A stretch of 64,000 bases of DNA from Neobacillus niacini (GTDB lineage: Bacteria > Bacillota > Bacilli > Bacillales > Cytobacillaceae): NCBI RefSeq assembly GCF_000759675.1, contig NZ_BAWM01000086.1, positions 130,828 through 194,827 of the forward strand. The letters are read 5' to 3'. The position numbers and the translations under genes are program-made. Shown in pieces: positions 51,345-59,174 of this stretch. Below the pieces are notes generated by a model. That model was not told the origin of the DNA. It worked only from the letters and a program-made list of their open reading frames with translations, and did no database searches. The first letter of the stretch is position 1; each line of letters begins with the position of its first letter.

Positions 51345-52208
51345 ATGCTACTATTAAGTCTAATTCTCGCCCATCTCATTTCGGATTTTTACTTGCAGAC
51401 AGATGAAATGGTAAAAGATAAAATAAAAAATATTAAGAAACATATCGGACACCATTTTCTCTTAAATGGACTAGTACTGATAGTTTTTTACCTTTTTCAT
51501 TATAAAGAAATGAGTGTTTATTGGAATCTTATTTTCCCGTTGCTCTTTATTGTGAGCAGCCATTTTTTAATTGATATGCTGAAAATTAAGCTCCTTTACA
51601 CTATTAAAATTAGTAACGAAGAAAATTTGAAAAATGTTAGTTTATTCCTTATCGATCAGCTCCTGCATCTTGTATGCATTCTGCTTGCTGGACAGTTTTT
51701 TTTAGGAATTGATATTGCAGGAATCCATGAATTTTTTCAGTACGAGAAAGAATTGGGCACAGTAAACTCAGTTTTATTCATCCTTATCGTGTTAATTCTC
51801 GTAACAAGTGTAAGTGGTCATTTGATAAAGATCCTTTTAGGCTCCTTGCCTAATCAGCTTTTAACCTTTGAAGGGAAATATACGTTTAAAAATGAACGGC
51901 AAGAAGCTCAATATGCAAAGAATCACACGGGTAATCGAGCGTTGACAGAGGAATACAACTATACGATTTTTAGTAAACATGACCTCTCCCGTGGGAAATT
52001 AATTGGCTATATTGAGAGATTACTAGTTTTAGTGTTAACCTTCTATAGTGCTTATCCAGCGATTGGATTTATCGTGGCTGCTAAGTCAATTGCACGGTTC
52101 AAACAAATGGATGATCGGAACTGGGCAGAGTATTTTCTATTGGGTACACTGACATCGATGTTCATAGGAATTACGCTTGGAATACTTTTAAGGGAAGTAT
52201 TGACTTAA
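51345..52208 (+). CDS. DUF3307 membrane protein
   Basis: This 287-aa protein has about seven predicted helices and starts with the DUF3307 signature LLSLILAHLISDFYLQTDEMVKDK. The motif HFLIDMLK and a further acidic helix IDQLLHLVCI follow, with the polar LAHLISDF and DQLLH residues reminiscent of metal-dependent membrane hydrolases. A soluble loop (about 170-215) lies between helices. It is coupled with the SatD-like gene upstream. Biochemical role unknown. A terminator follows. Confidence 0.8.
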   Translation: MLLLSLILAHLISDFYLQTDEMVKDKIKNIKKHIGHHFLLNGLVLIVFYLFHYKEMSVYWNLIFPLLFIVSSHFLIDMLKIKLLYTIKISNEENLKNVSLFLIDQLLHLVCILLAGQFFLGIDIAGIHEFFQYEKELGTVNSVLFILIVLILVTSVSGHLIKILLGSLPNQLLTFEGKYTFKNERQEAQYAKNHTGNRALTEEYNYTIFSKHDLSRGKLIGYIERLLVLVLTFYSAYPAIGFIVAAKSIARFKQMDDRNWAEYFLLGTLTSMFIGITLGILLREVLT

Positions 52209-52230
52209 AAATTCTTACTATTTATATAAA

Positions 52231-52263
52231 TTAGCTGCCTAATAGTAGGCAGCTAATTTTTTT
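52231..52263 (+). terminator. Terminator after the DUF3307 gene
   Basis: TTAGCTGCCTA, loop ATAG and TAGGCAGCTAA form an 11-bp perfect stem followed by a run of T residues. Confidence 0.9.
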
Positions 52264-52350
52264 TTGAAAATATAGTCACAAAATTGATATTTTATCGTAT
52301 AATTAAGAAAAGTTGCCCAGAGGAAAAACTTTAACAAAGGGGAAAGATAT

Positions 52351-52605
52351 ATGAGTATACCAAAAATAATGAAATTGGTGAATGGCGAAAAGGGAGATTT
52401 GATTCAGATTACTTCTTTAAATCTGGACGGTGTGATGAGAAGAAGATTATTAGACTTAGGATTTGTGGCCGGTGCAATTGTAGAAGTGATTAGAAAAAGT
52501 CCTTTAGGCGATCCGATTGCCTTTCGGGTTAGTCAGACGACAATTGCCTTACGAAAAGAGGAAAGTTCACAAATTGAAGGGATGTTGATAACAGATGGGG
52601 AATAG
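52351..52605 (+). CDS. feoA: Ferrous iron transport protein A
   Basis: This 84-aa SH3-like FeoA domain has the family pattern VNGEKGDLIQITSLNLDGVMRRRLLDLGFVAGAIVEVI and the closing PLGDPIAFRVSQTTIALRKEE. FeoA is a cytosolic partner of FeoB needed for Fe2+ uptake. It overlaps the FeoB GTPase gene by 11 bp, indicating coupling. SD AAAGGGG. No clear Fur box was found in the 140 bp upstream. Confidence 0.93.
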   Translation: MSIPKIMKLVNGEKGDLIQITSLNLDGVMRRRLLDLGFVAGAIVEVIRKSPLGDPIAFRVSQTTIALRKEESSQIEGMLITDGE

Positions 52606-53308
52606 TTATCGAATTGCCTTGGCGGGAAACCCGAATACAGGAAAGAGTACATTGTTTAATGCCTTAACGGGTTTAAGACAGCATACAGGAAACTGGGCAG
52701 GAAAAACTGTATCACTAGCACAAGGAAATGTTCAGTATAAGGATAAAACGTTTAATTTAATTGACCTTCCAGGCACCTATTCATTATTTTCTAATTCAAG
52801 TGATGAAGAGGTTGCACGAAATTATATTGTCTTTGAAAAACCAGATGTAACCGTTGTTGTCCTGGATGCGACCTCGTTGGAGCGGAATTTCAATTTAGCT
52901 TTACAGGTTTTAGAAATGACAAAAAATGTGATTATTTGCATTAACTTAATTGATGTTGCAGAAAAACAAGGGATTACCATTAATGAACGTATTTTAACTA
53001 ATCGGTTAGGAGTTCCAGTCATTAAAATATCGGCACGAAACAAAAAAGGGTTTCCAATGCTGCTAGATACGATTGATCGTATCGTGACTGGTGCAATCGA
53101 ATGTGAACCTGTTCAAATGACCTATTCGGATGATATTGAGAAACAAATAAAGAAAATTGAACCAAAAGTATATGAGCTTGTTGGAAATCAATTGTCCACA
53201 CGGTGGGTTTCGTTACGATTGCTTGATGGGGATGAAAAATTACTGAATGAAATCAATCAGCGATTTGGACAAAGGAGGCAGCACAATGAGTATTCAACAG
53301 TTATATGA
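52595..53308 (+). CDS. feoB: FeoB GTPase domain as a separate protein
   Basis: This 237-aa protein is only the cytosolic half of FeoB. G1 is GNPNTGKST, switch I TGNWAGKTV, G3 DLPGTYS, G4 is NLID (NKxD variant) and G5 about SARNKKG. The helical guanine-dissociation-inhibitor-like region follows (about 170-230). It ends at a TGA, without membrane helices. The transmembrane half is encoded by the next, overlapping gene with its own SD. The split is not a simple frameshift artefact, because a well spaced AAAGGAGG and an ATG begin the second gene. GTP binding should regulate iron passage. Confidence 0.9.
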   Translation: MGNSYRIALAGNPNTGKSTLFNALTGLRQHTGNWAGKTVSLAQGNVQYKDKTFNLIDLPGTYSLFSNSSDEEVARNYIVFEKPDVTVVVLDATSLERNFNLALQVLEMTKNVIICINLIDVAEKQGITINERILTNRLGVPVIKISARNKKGFPMLLDTIDRIVTGAIECEPVQMTYSDDIEKQIKKIEPKVYELVGNQLSTRWVSLRLLDGDEKLLNEINQRFGQRRQHNEYSTVI

Positions 53309-54659
53309 GGAAGCGCAACAGCTATCAAGTGCTAAGCTTCGGGATGATATTGTTCAGCAGCTCTATGAACGAAGCCATCACCTTTGTAGTGAAGGAATCA
53401 ATTATACAAAGTCGAAGAGGGACACAAGGACTGAAAAGCTTGATGCGATTTTCACTTCACCGATTTTTGGATTTCCGATTATGCTTACGATGTTAGGTGT
53501 TTTATTTTATTTAACAATTGCGGGTGCCAATATTCCATCATCAATGCTTGCAGAGTTTTTTGGCTCGCTGGAAAACTATTTAACAGCATTTTTTGGATTT
53601 CTAAATACACCTGAGTGGGTTCATGGAGTCCTTGTCCTTGGTTTATATCGGGGGACAACTTGGGTGATTAGCGTCATGCTGCCACCCATGGCGATCTTTT
53701 TTCCAACCTTTGCTCTATTAGAAAACTATGGTTACCTTCCGCGTGTTGCCTTTAATATGGACCGTTTGTTCAAAAGAGTGGGTGCGCACGGGAAGCAATC
53801 ATTAACAATGGCAATGGGTTTTGGCTGTAATGCAGCAGCCGTTATTTCTACCAGGATTATTGAATCACCTAGAGAAAGAATGCTTGCTATTTTGACAAAC
53901 AACTTTGTTCCATGTAATGGCCGCTGGGGAACCTTAATTGTATTAGCCTCGTTATTTATGGCTGCGAATTTTACTGGAGGGTTAAAATCACTCGTCACAA
54001 CTGGAGTGATTGTCGGGATTGTCATGTTTGGTATTATTGTTACTTTTTTTGTCTCCTGGGTACTTTCGAAAACGGCACTGAAAGGGATTCCGACACATTA
54101 TACTTTAGAACTGCCGCCATACCGGAAACCAAAGATTTTTGATACTGTGGTTCGCTCGTCGTTAACAAAATCATGGTCTGTATTAATGCGTGCGGTGAAA
54201 GTTGCAGCACCGGCAGCGATCTTAACATGGGTGTTTGCGAACATTTATATCGGAGATACAAGTATTTTGATGTATGCAGTTGAGTTTTTAGACCCGTTTG
54301 GAAAACTACTCGGTCTCGATGGCTATATCATGATGGCCTTTATTTTAGGCTTGCCTGCGAATGAAATTGTCCTTCCAATTCTGTTAATGGGTTATTTATC
54401 GACCGGTTCTTTAACAGAGGTGGATAGCTTGGTGGATTTAAAGCAAATCTTCCTAGATCATGGCTGGACATGGCTGACAGCGCTAAATATGATGTTGTTT
54501 TCACTGCTTCATTATCCGTGTGGTACAACGCTTTTGAATATATATAAAGAAACAAAAAGTAAAAAATGGACTTTCCTTGCTTTCCTAATTCCAACAGTCA
54601 TTGCTATCCTCGTTCCATTAATCATTACTCAAACAGTTAGATTCTTTGGCTGGATGTAA
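53286..54659 (+). CDS. feoB: FeoB membrane (nucleoside-recognition) domain as a separate protein
   Basis: This 457-aa membrane protein is the permease half of FeoB. The ATG at 53286 (SD AAAGGAGG) overlaps the GTPase gene by 23 bp. Gate-type motifs typical of FeoB are present: GFGCNAAAVISTRIIESPRERMLAILTNNFVPCNGR (Gate 1 region) and the second repeat GYIMMAFILGLPANEIVLPILLMG, with the conserved Cys in HYPCGTTLLNIYKET. About ten helices. Together with FeoA and the GTPase it forms an Fe2+ importer. Confidence 0.9.
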   Translation: MSIQQLYEEAQQLSSAKLRDDIVQQLYERSHHLCSEGINYTKSKRDTRTEKLDAIFTSPIFGFPIMLTMLGVLFYLTIAGANIPSSMLAEFFGSLENYLTAFFGFLNTPEWVHGVLVLGLYRGTTWVISVMLPPMAIFFPTFALLENYGYLPRVAFNMDRLFKRVGAHGKQSLTMAMGFGCNAAAVISTRIIESPRERMLAILTNNFVPCNGRWGTLIVLASLFMAANFTGGLKSLVTTGVIVGIVMFGIIVTFFVSWVLSKTALKGIPTHYTLELPPYRKPKIFDTVVRSSLTKSWSVLMRAVKVAAPAAILTWVFANIYIGDTSILMYAVEFLDPFGKLLGLDGYIMMAFILGLPANEIVLPILLMGYLSTGSLTEVDSLVDLKQIFLDHGWTWLTALNMMLFSLLHYPCGTTLLNIYKETKSKKWTFLAFLIPTVIAILVPLIITQTVRFFGWM

Positions 54660-54664
54660 ATACT

Positions 54665-54704
54665 TAAGACACCACTGATTAGTAGAAAAAGTGGTGTCTT
54701 TTTG
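54665..54704 (+). terminator. Terminator of the feo operon
   Basis: AAGACACCACT and AGTGGTGTCTT form an 11-bp stem with a loop of about 13 nt, then TTT. Confidence 0.8.
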
Positions 54705-54754
54705 TTGGTTTATATTTTATATGTCATAATAGCATGTAGGAGGAGGGAATGATT

Positions 54755-55279
54755 ATGCGTTTAGAAGGTAAGAAAGTTGTCAGTCTTGTTCATCATGATT
54801 TTGAAGATCTTGAGCTATGGTATCCAATACTCAGATTAAAAGAAGAAGGAGCTGTGGTTCACTTAGCGGGTGAGAAGGCAGAGGAAGAGTACATAGGAAA
54901 ATATGGTGTGCCAGCAAAATCGGATTACTCTTATAGTGATATTAGCGGGGAGAATTACGATGCGATATTGGTTCCAGGTGGTTGGGCACCTGATAAGATT
55001 CGCCGCTTTCCTGAAGTCATTTCACTGCTTCAGCATTTCGAAGAAAACAAAAAGCCAATTGGGCAAATTTGTCATGCTGGCTGGGTATTAATTTCTGCAA
55101 AAATTTTGCAGGGTAAGAAGGTAACTAGTACACCTGGAATTAAGGATGATATGGAGAATGCAGGAGCAACTTGGTATGATGAACCTGTTGTGGTCGATGG
55201 ACACCTCGTATCAAGCAGACGCCCGCCAGATCTACCGGATTATTTGCGTGAATTTATTAAAGTAATCGAACAAAAATAA
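54755..55279 (+). CDS. DJ-1/PfpI family protein
   Basis: This 174-aa protein starts at ATG 54755, which is well spaced from GGAGGAGGG; the ATG two codons earlier is too close. The PfpI/YhbO pattern is visible: GKKVVSLVHHDFEDLELWYP, then DAILVPGGWAPDKIR and the nucleophile elbow GQICHAGW (Cys about 107, followed by His). Such proteins are class I glutamine-amidotransferase-like deglycases or proteases of stress response; B. subtilis relatives are YfkM and YraA. It is monocistronic. Confidence 0.9.
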   Translation: MRLEGKKVVSLVHHDFEDLELWYPILRLKEEGAVVHLAGEKAEEEYIGKYGVPAKSDYSYSDISGENYDAILVPGGWAPDKIRRFPEVISLLQHFEENKKPIGQICHAGWVLISAKILQGKKVTSTPGIKDDMENAGATWYDEPVVVDGHLVSSRRPPDLPDYLREFIKVIEQK

Positions 55280-55363
55280 ATTATTTTTAAGCATTATCTC
55301 TAGCTTTTTTAGAGATACTTATGGAATGAAATGCTTATACTTAAATGAGAGGGTGAATGTAAC

Positions 55364-55636
55364 TTGGCTAATATTGAAGTAGGCGAAGTTTTTACTATTA
55401 GTGATGAGACAGAGCAAGAGCAGGAAGTAGAAGTACTGGCTTCCATCAATATAGAAGGTACCAATTATGTAGCTGTAGGTTTTGTAGAAGATATTAAAGA
55501 GGAAACTGAAGACGACATTGATATTTTCTTCTTAAAGGTAGACGAAGATGGAGATTTAACTGCTATTGAAAGTGATGAGGAATTTGATAAAGTATCAGCT
55601 GCTTTTGATGAAATAATGGATGAGGAAGAGGAATAA
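55364..55636 (+). CDS. DUF1292 protein (YrzB-like)
   Basis: This 90-aa acidic protein starts at TTG 55364 with SD GAGGGTG. The pattern 'EVFTISDETEQEQEVEVLASINIEGTNYVAVGF' is split by the typical beta strands of DUF1292 and ends with an acidic tail (EEFDKVSAAFDEIMDEEEE). The family is common in Bacillota, usually next to yrvF/yrrK genes; here it is isolated. Function unknown. Confidence 0.88.
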   Translation: MANIEVGEVFTISDETEQEQEVEVLASINIEGTNYVAVGFVEDIKEETEDDIDIFFLKVDEDGDLTAIESDEEFDKVSAAFDEIMDEEEE

Positions 55637-55640
55637 GTAA

Positions 55641-55677
55641 AAAATAGAGCTGGCAGCGGCCAGCTCTATTTTTATTG
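55641..55677 (+). terminator. Terminator after the DUF1292 gene
   Basis: AAAATAGAGCTGGC, loop AGCG and GCCAGCTCTATTTT form a perfect 14-bp stem. It probably also serves the convergent gene. Confidence 0.9.
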
Positions 55678-55682
55678 CCGTA

Positions 55683-56051
55683 TTATAGAATAGTTTCAGG
55701 TGGTGCAACACCCATATAAACCCCATTGAAAAATACTGCTGTCCATATAGTTTCATCAGCATTTTTTACTGGAATACCAACCATCATGATATCATGAGTG
55801 ATATTATAGATAACTTCGACATTTCCTATACCATTCCACTTGAAACCTTCTTCTTTTATTTCTTTTCTAGCATTTTTCAAATCATCTGATTTTAATAGAT
55901 TAGATACGATTTTATTCTTTTCTGCACCGGTAATTTCCTTAGTCACACAATCGCAGCCGTCTCCTTCGTGTGCCATTGCTACATTCCCTGGACCTCCAAA
56001 CATTAAGAAAACTATTAAGCTTGTACAAAGTAATGTTAATATCTTTTTCAT
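55683..56051 (-). CDS. Small secreted protein with GDGCDC motif
   Basis: This 122-aa precursor has a signal peptide (MKKILTLLCTSLIVFLMFGG...AMA, cleavage near residue 27). The mature part begins HEGDGCDC. It continues with a charged helix (ITGAEKNKIVSNLLKSDDLKNARKEIKEEG) and beta-rich C-terminus (WTAVFFNGVYMGVAP). The middle resembles the propeptide-like region of some Bacillus bacteriocin precursors, but no C-terminal Cys-rich toxin peptide is present. I do not assign a function. SD GGAGGAG. Confidence 0.75.
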   Translation of the reverse strand: MKKILTLLCTSLIVFLMFGGPGNVAMAHEGDGCDCVTKEITGAEKNKIVSNLLKSDDLKNARKEIKEEGFKWNGIGNVEVIYNITHDIMMVGIPVKNADETIWTAVFFNGVYMGVAPPETIL

Positions 56052-56221
56052 TCAGTCTCCTCCTTTTATGGGTCTATGTATATATTCCTTTATTTATCGA
56101 CATTTTCCTGCAAATATTTTGAATATTTTACGACAATTTTAGAAAAATTTGTTTTTGTATTATCCATGAGAGTATTCCCCTTATTGTTTATGTTTCTATT
56201 AAAACAAAAAATACAAAATAG

Positions 56222-56278
56222 TGCAAAATTTTTTTGCGTTACCAAAATACAAATATTTTTGCGCAAAAATATTTTGCG
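56222..56278 (+). promoter_or_regulatory. Candidate RocR upstream activating sites
   Basis: A perfect 24-bp palindrome at 56251-56274 is centred on TTTTTGCGCAAAAA. A second weaker TGCAAA...TTTGCG dyad lies at 56223-56239. They sit about 50-100 bp upstream of a sigma-54 promoter, the expected place for an NtrC-family activator such as RocR. The activator gene itself is not in the window. Confidence 0.6.
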
Positions 56279-56318
56279 CTTAATAATATAAATCCCTTAT
56301 TAATATAGCATTTTATGT

Positions 56319-56335
56319 TTGGCACGGAACTTGCA
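56319..56335 (+). promoter_or_regulatory. Sigma-54 (SigL) -24/-12 promoter of rocADG
   Basis: TTGGCAC-GGAAC-TTGCA matches the -24 GG and -12 GC consensus with correct 10-bp spacing (GG 56321-56322, GC 56333-56334). Start site is expected near 56346, about 30 bp before the rocA ATG. Confidence 0.9.
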
Positions 56336-56374
56336 ATATAATATTTTGTACAAACAACAAGGGGGATAAATGAA

Positions 56375-57919
56375 ATGAAACCGTATACTCATGAACCATT
56401 TACTAATTTTGCAGATGAAGCAAATATAAAAGCATTTCAACAAGCTCTTTCGTATGTTCAATCCCAGCTAGGAAAGGAATATCCAGTTGTGATTGGCGGG
56501 GAGTCTATTACTACAGATAGTAAAATTCAGTCTATTAATCCAGCAAATAATAAAGAAGTCATCGGCAGTGTTTCCATGGCAGACCAAAAACTTGCAGAGA
56601 AGGCAATGCAAACTGCATTAACTGCATTTGAATCTTGGAAAAAATGGAAGCCTGAACACCGTGCCAACATCCTATTTCGTGCCGCAGCTATGTTACGTCG
56701 CCGTAAACATGAGTTTTCTGCTTATCTTGTAAAAGAAGCTGGAAAGCCATGGAAGGAAGCGGACGCGGATACAGCTGAAGCAATTGATTTTATCGAGTAT
56801 TACGGTCGTCAGATGCTCCGTATTAATGAGGGTTTTCCTGTACAAAGCCGTGATGGGGAATACAATCAATATCACTATATTCCACTAGGGGTAGGAATCA
56901 TTATTTCACCGTTTAACTTCCCATTGGCAATTATGGCTGGAACAACAGTTGCAGCAATTGTCTCTGGTAACACAGTTCTTCTAAAGCCAGCAAACTCTAC
57001 ACCAATTGTGGCTGCCAAATTTGTAGAACTTATGCATGAGGCTGGTCTGCCAAGTGGGGTATTAAACTTTGTACCTGGCAGCGGTGCTCAAATTGGAGAT
57101 TATCTTGTTGACCATCCAAAAACTCGTTTCGTATCCTTCACAGGTTCCCGAGAGGTAGGCTGCCGTATAAATGAACGAGCTGCAAAAGTTAACCCAGGGC
57201 AAATTTGGATTAAACGTGTCATCGCTGAAATGGGCGGTAAGGATACGGTTGTTGTGGATAATGATGCTGACTTAAATTTAGCAGCTGCAAGCATTGTATA
57301 CTCTGCGTTTGGTTATTCAGGTCAAAAATGTTCTGCAGGCTCTCGTGCGGTAGTTCATCAAGATGTATATGATGAAGTTCTAGAAAAAGCTGTTGCATTA
57401 ACAAAATCACTTACACTTGGTAACCCAGAGGATCTTAATAATTATATGGGTCCAGTGATTGATGAAAAATCATTTAAGAAAATCATGAATTATATCGAAG
57501 TGGGTAAACAAGAAGGTAAACTCATGACTGGCGGAGAAGGCGATGATTCTAAAGGGTATTTCATTCAGCCAACGATCATTGCTGATTTAGATGAAAATGC
57601 TCGACTCATGCAAGAGGAGATTTTTGGACCAGTAGTTGGTTTCTCTAAAGCTCATGATTTTGACCATATGATGAAAATAGCAAATAACACAGACTACGGT
57701 CTAACAGGTGCCTTAATTTCTAATAATCGTGAGCATATTGAACGTGCCCGTGAAGAATTCCACGTAGGAAATCTTTATTTCAACCGTAGATGTACAGGAG
57801 CCATTGTTGGTTACCAGCCATTTGGAGGCTTCAACATGTCAGGAACAGATTCAAAAGCAGGCGGTCCTGATTATTTACTTCTTCACATGCAAGCAAAAAC
57901 AACATCAGAAACACTATAG
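56375..57919 (+). CDS. rocA: 1-pyrroline-5-carboxylate dehydrogenase
   Basis: This 514-aa NAD+-dependent aldehyde dehydrogenase oxidises P5C/glutamate semialdehyde to glutamate. The catalytic Cys lies in AFGYSGQKCSAGSRAV (about residue 320) and the base Glu in VIAEMGGKDTVVVD. The block GVGIIISPFNFPLAIMAG holds the NAD site. Length matches RocA. It is the first gene of the SigL-dependent roc operon and serves arginine, ornithine and proline catabolism. SD AAGGGGG. Confidence 0.95.
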   Translation: MKPYTHEPFTNFADEANIKAFQQALSYVQSQLGKEYPVVIGGESITTDSKIQSINPANNKEVIGSVSMADQKLAEKAMQTALTAFESWKKWKPEHRANILFRAAAMLRRRKHEFSAYLVKEAGKPWKEADADTAEAIDFIEYYGRQMLRINEGFPVQSRDGEYNQYHYIPLGVGIIISPFNFPLAIMAGTTVAAIVSGNTVLLKPANSTPIVAAKFVELMHEAGLPSGVLNFVPGSGAQIGDYLVDHPKTRFVSFTGSREVGCRINERAAKVNPGQIWIKRVIAEMGGKDTVVVDNDADLNLAAASIVYSAFGYSGQKCSAGSRAVVHQDVYDEVLEKAVALTKSLTLGNPEDLNNYMGPVIDEKSFKKIMNYIEVGKQEGKLMTGGEGDDSKGYFIQPTIIADLDENARLMQEEIFGPVVGFSKAHDFDHMMKIANNTDYGLTGALISNNREHIERAREEFHVGNLYFNRRCTGAIVGYQPFGGFNMSGTDSKAGGPDYLLLHMQAKTTSETL

Positions 57920-57930
57920 GAGGAAACGGA

Positions 57931-59133
57931 GTGAATACTACTATGAATAAAACAACTGATATTATTGAACAAACACAAAAATTTGGTGCCAATAACTATC
58001 ATCCACTGCCAATCGTTGTATCAAAGGCAGAGGGAGTATGGGTTGAAAGTCCAGAAGGAAACCGCTACATGGATATGTTAAGTGCTTATTCTGCGGTAAA
58101 CCAAGGACACCGTCATCCTAAAATTATTCAAGCCTTAAAAGACCAAGCGGATAAAGTAACATTAACTTCACGTGCTTTCCATAATGACCAGCTTGGTCCT
58201 TGGTATGAGAAAATTTGTAAATTAACAAACAAAGAAATGGCACTTCCAATGAATACAGGTGCAGAGGCAGTTGAAACAGCCCTTAAAGCCGCTCGCCGCT
58301 GGGGGTATGATGTAAAAGAAATTGCTGAAAATCAAGCAGAAATCATTGCATGTACAGGGAACTTCCATGGCCGGACAATGGGAGCTGTTTCATTATCATC
58401 TGATCCTGAATATAAGCGTGGTTTTGGTCCAATGCTTCCAGGCATTAAGCTAATCCCTTATGGAGATCTTGAAGCATTAAAAGCGGCTATCACACCTAAT
58501 ACAGCAGCATTCTTAATTGAGCCGATTCAAGGTGAAGCAGGAATTATTTTACCTCCGGACGGTTTGCTAAAAGCGGCATCTGACTTATGTAAAGAAAACA
58601 ACGTATTATTTATTGCCGATGAAATACAAGTTGGTTTAGCTCGTACAGGAAAAATGTTTGCCACAGAGTGGGAAGATGTTAATCCTGACATGTTAATTTT
58701 AGGAAAAGCACTAGGCGGTGGTGTATTCCCGATTTCTTGTGTTGTGGCTAATTCCGATGTATTGGGAGTATTTAACCCAGGCTCGCATGGTTCTACTTTC
58801 GGAGGAAATCCACTTGCTTGTGCAGTATCACTTGCAGCTTTAGAAGTGATCGAGGAAGAAAAACTTGCAGAACGTTCCCTTGATTTAGGTAAGTATTTCC
58901 TAGAACAATTAAAAACGATTAATAATCCTGTGATTAAAGAAATTAGAGGCAGAGGTTTATTTATAGGTGTAGAACTAACAGAAGAAGCAAGACCATACTG
59001 CGAGCAATTAAAGGAAGAAGGTTTATTATGTAAAGAAACACATGATACCGTTATTCGCTTTGCTCCACCACTGATCATCACGAAGGAAGAAATCGATTGG
59101 GCAGTTGAGAAAATTACTAAAGTTTTAGCTTAA
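57931..59133 (+). CDS. rocD: Ornithine aminotransferase
   Basis: This 400-aa class III PLP enzyme moves the delta-amino group of ornithine to 2-oxoglutarate, giving glutamate semialdehyde for RocA. The PLP Lys is in DMLILGKALGGGVFPISC (about residue 254) and the Asp in LFIADEIQVGLARTG. MLSAYSAVNQGHRHP is the OAT signature. The GTG at 57931 has SD TAGGAGG that overlaps the rocA stop, so the two are coupled; ATG 57943 is an alternative. Confidence 0.95.
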   Translation: MNTTMNKTTDIIEQTQKFGANNYHPLPIVVSKAEGVWVESPEGNRYMDMLSAYSAVNQGHRHPKIIQALKDQADKVTLTSRAFHNDQLGPWYEKICKLTNKEMALPMNTGAEAVETALKAARRWGYDVKEIAENQAEIIACTGNFHGRTMGAVSLSSDPEYKRGFGPMLPGIKLIPYGDLEALKAAITPNTAAFLIEPIQGEAGIILPPDGLLKAASDLCKENNVLFIADEIQVGLARTGKMFATEWEDVNPDMLILGKALGGGVFPISCVVANSDVLGVFNPGSHGSTFGGNPLACAVSLAALEVIEEEKLAERSLDLGKYFLEQLKTINNPVIKEIRGRGLFIGVELTEEARPYCEQLKEEGLLCKETHDTVIRFAPPLIITKEEIDWAVEKITKVLA

Positions 59134-59174
59134 AATCATAATTTCATATTCCACTAAACTAAGAGGTGTCTGAC

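Larger units (their letters stand above)
56052..56374. other. 323-bp AT-rich control region of the roc operon
   Basis: Contains the promoter of the divergent small secreted gene near 56060-56110, palindromic activator-type sites and the sigma-54 promoter annotated separately. No gene seen. Confidence 0.6.

Noticed and set aside
53247..53285. Earlier start for the FeoB membrane half
   Set aside because: The codons are in the overlap with the GTPase gene without an SD; ATG 53286 follows AAAGGAGG.
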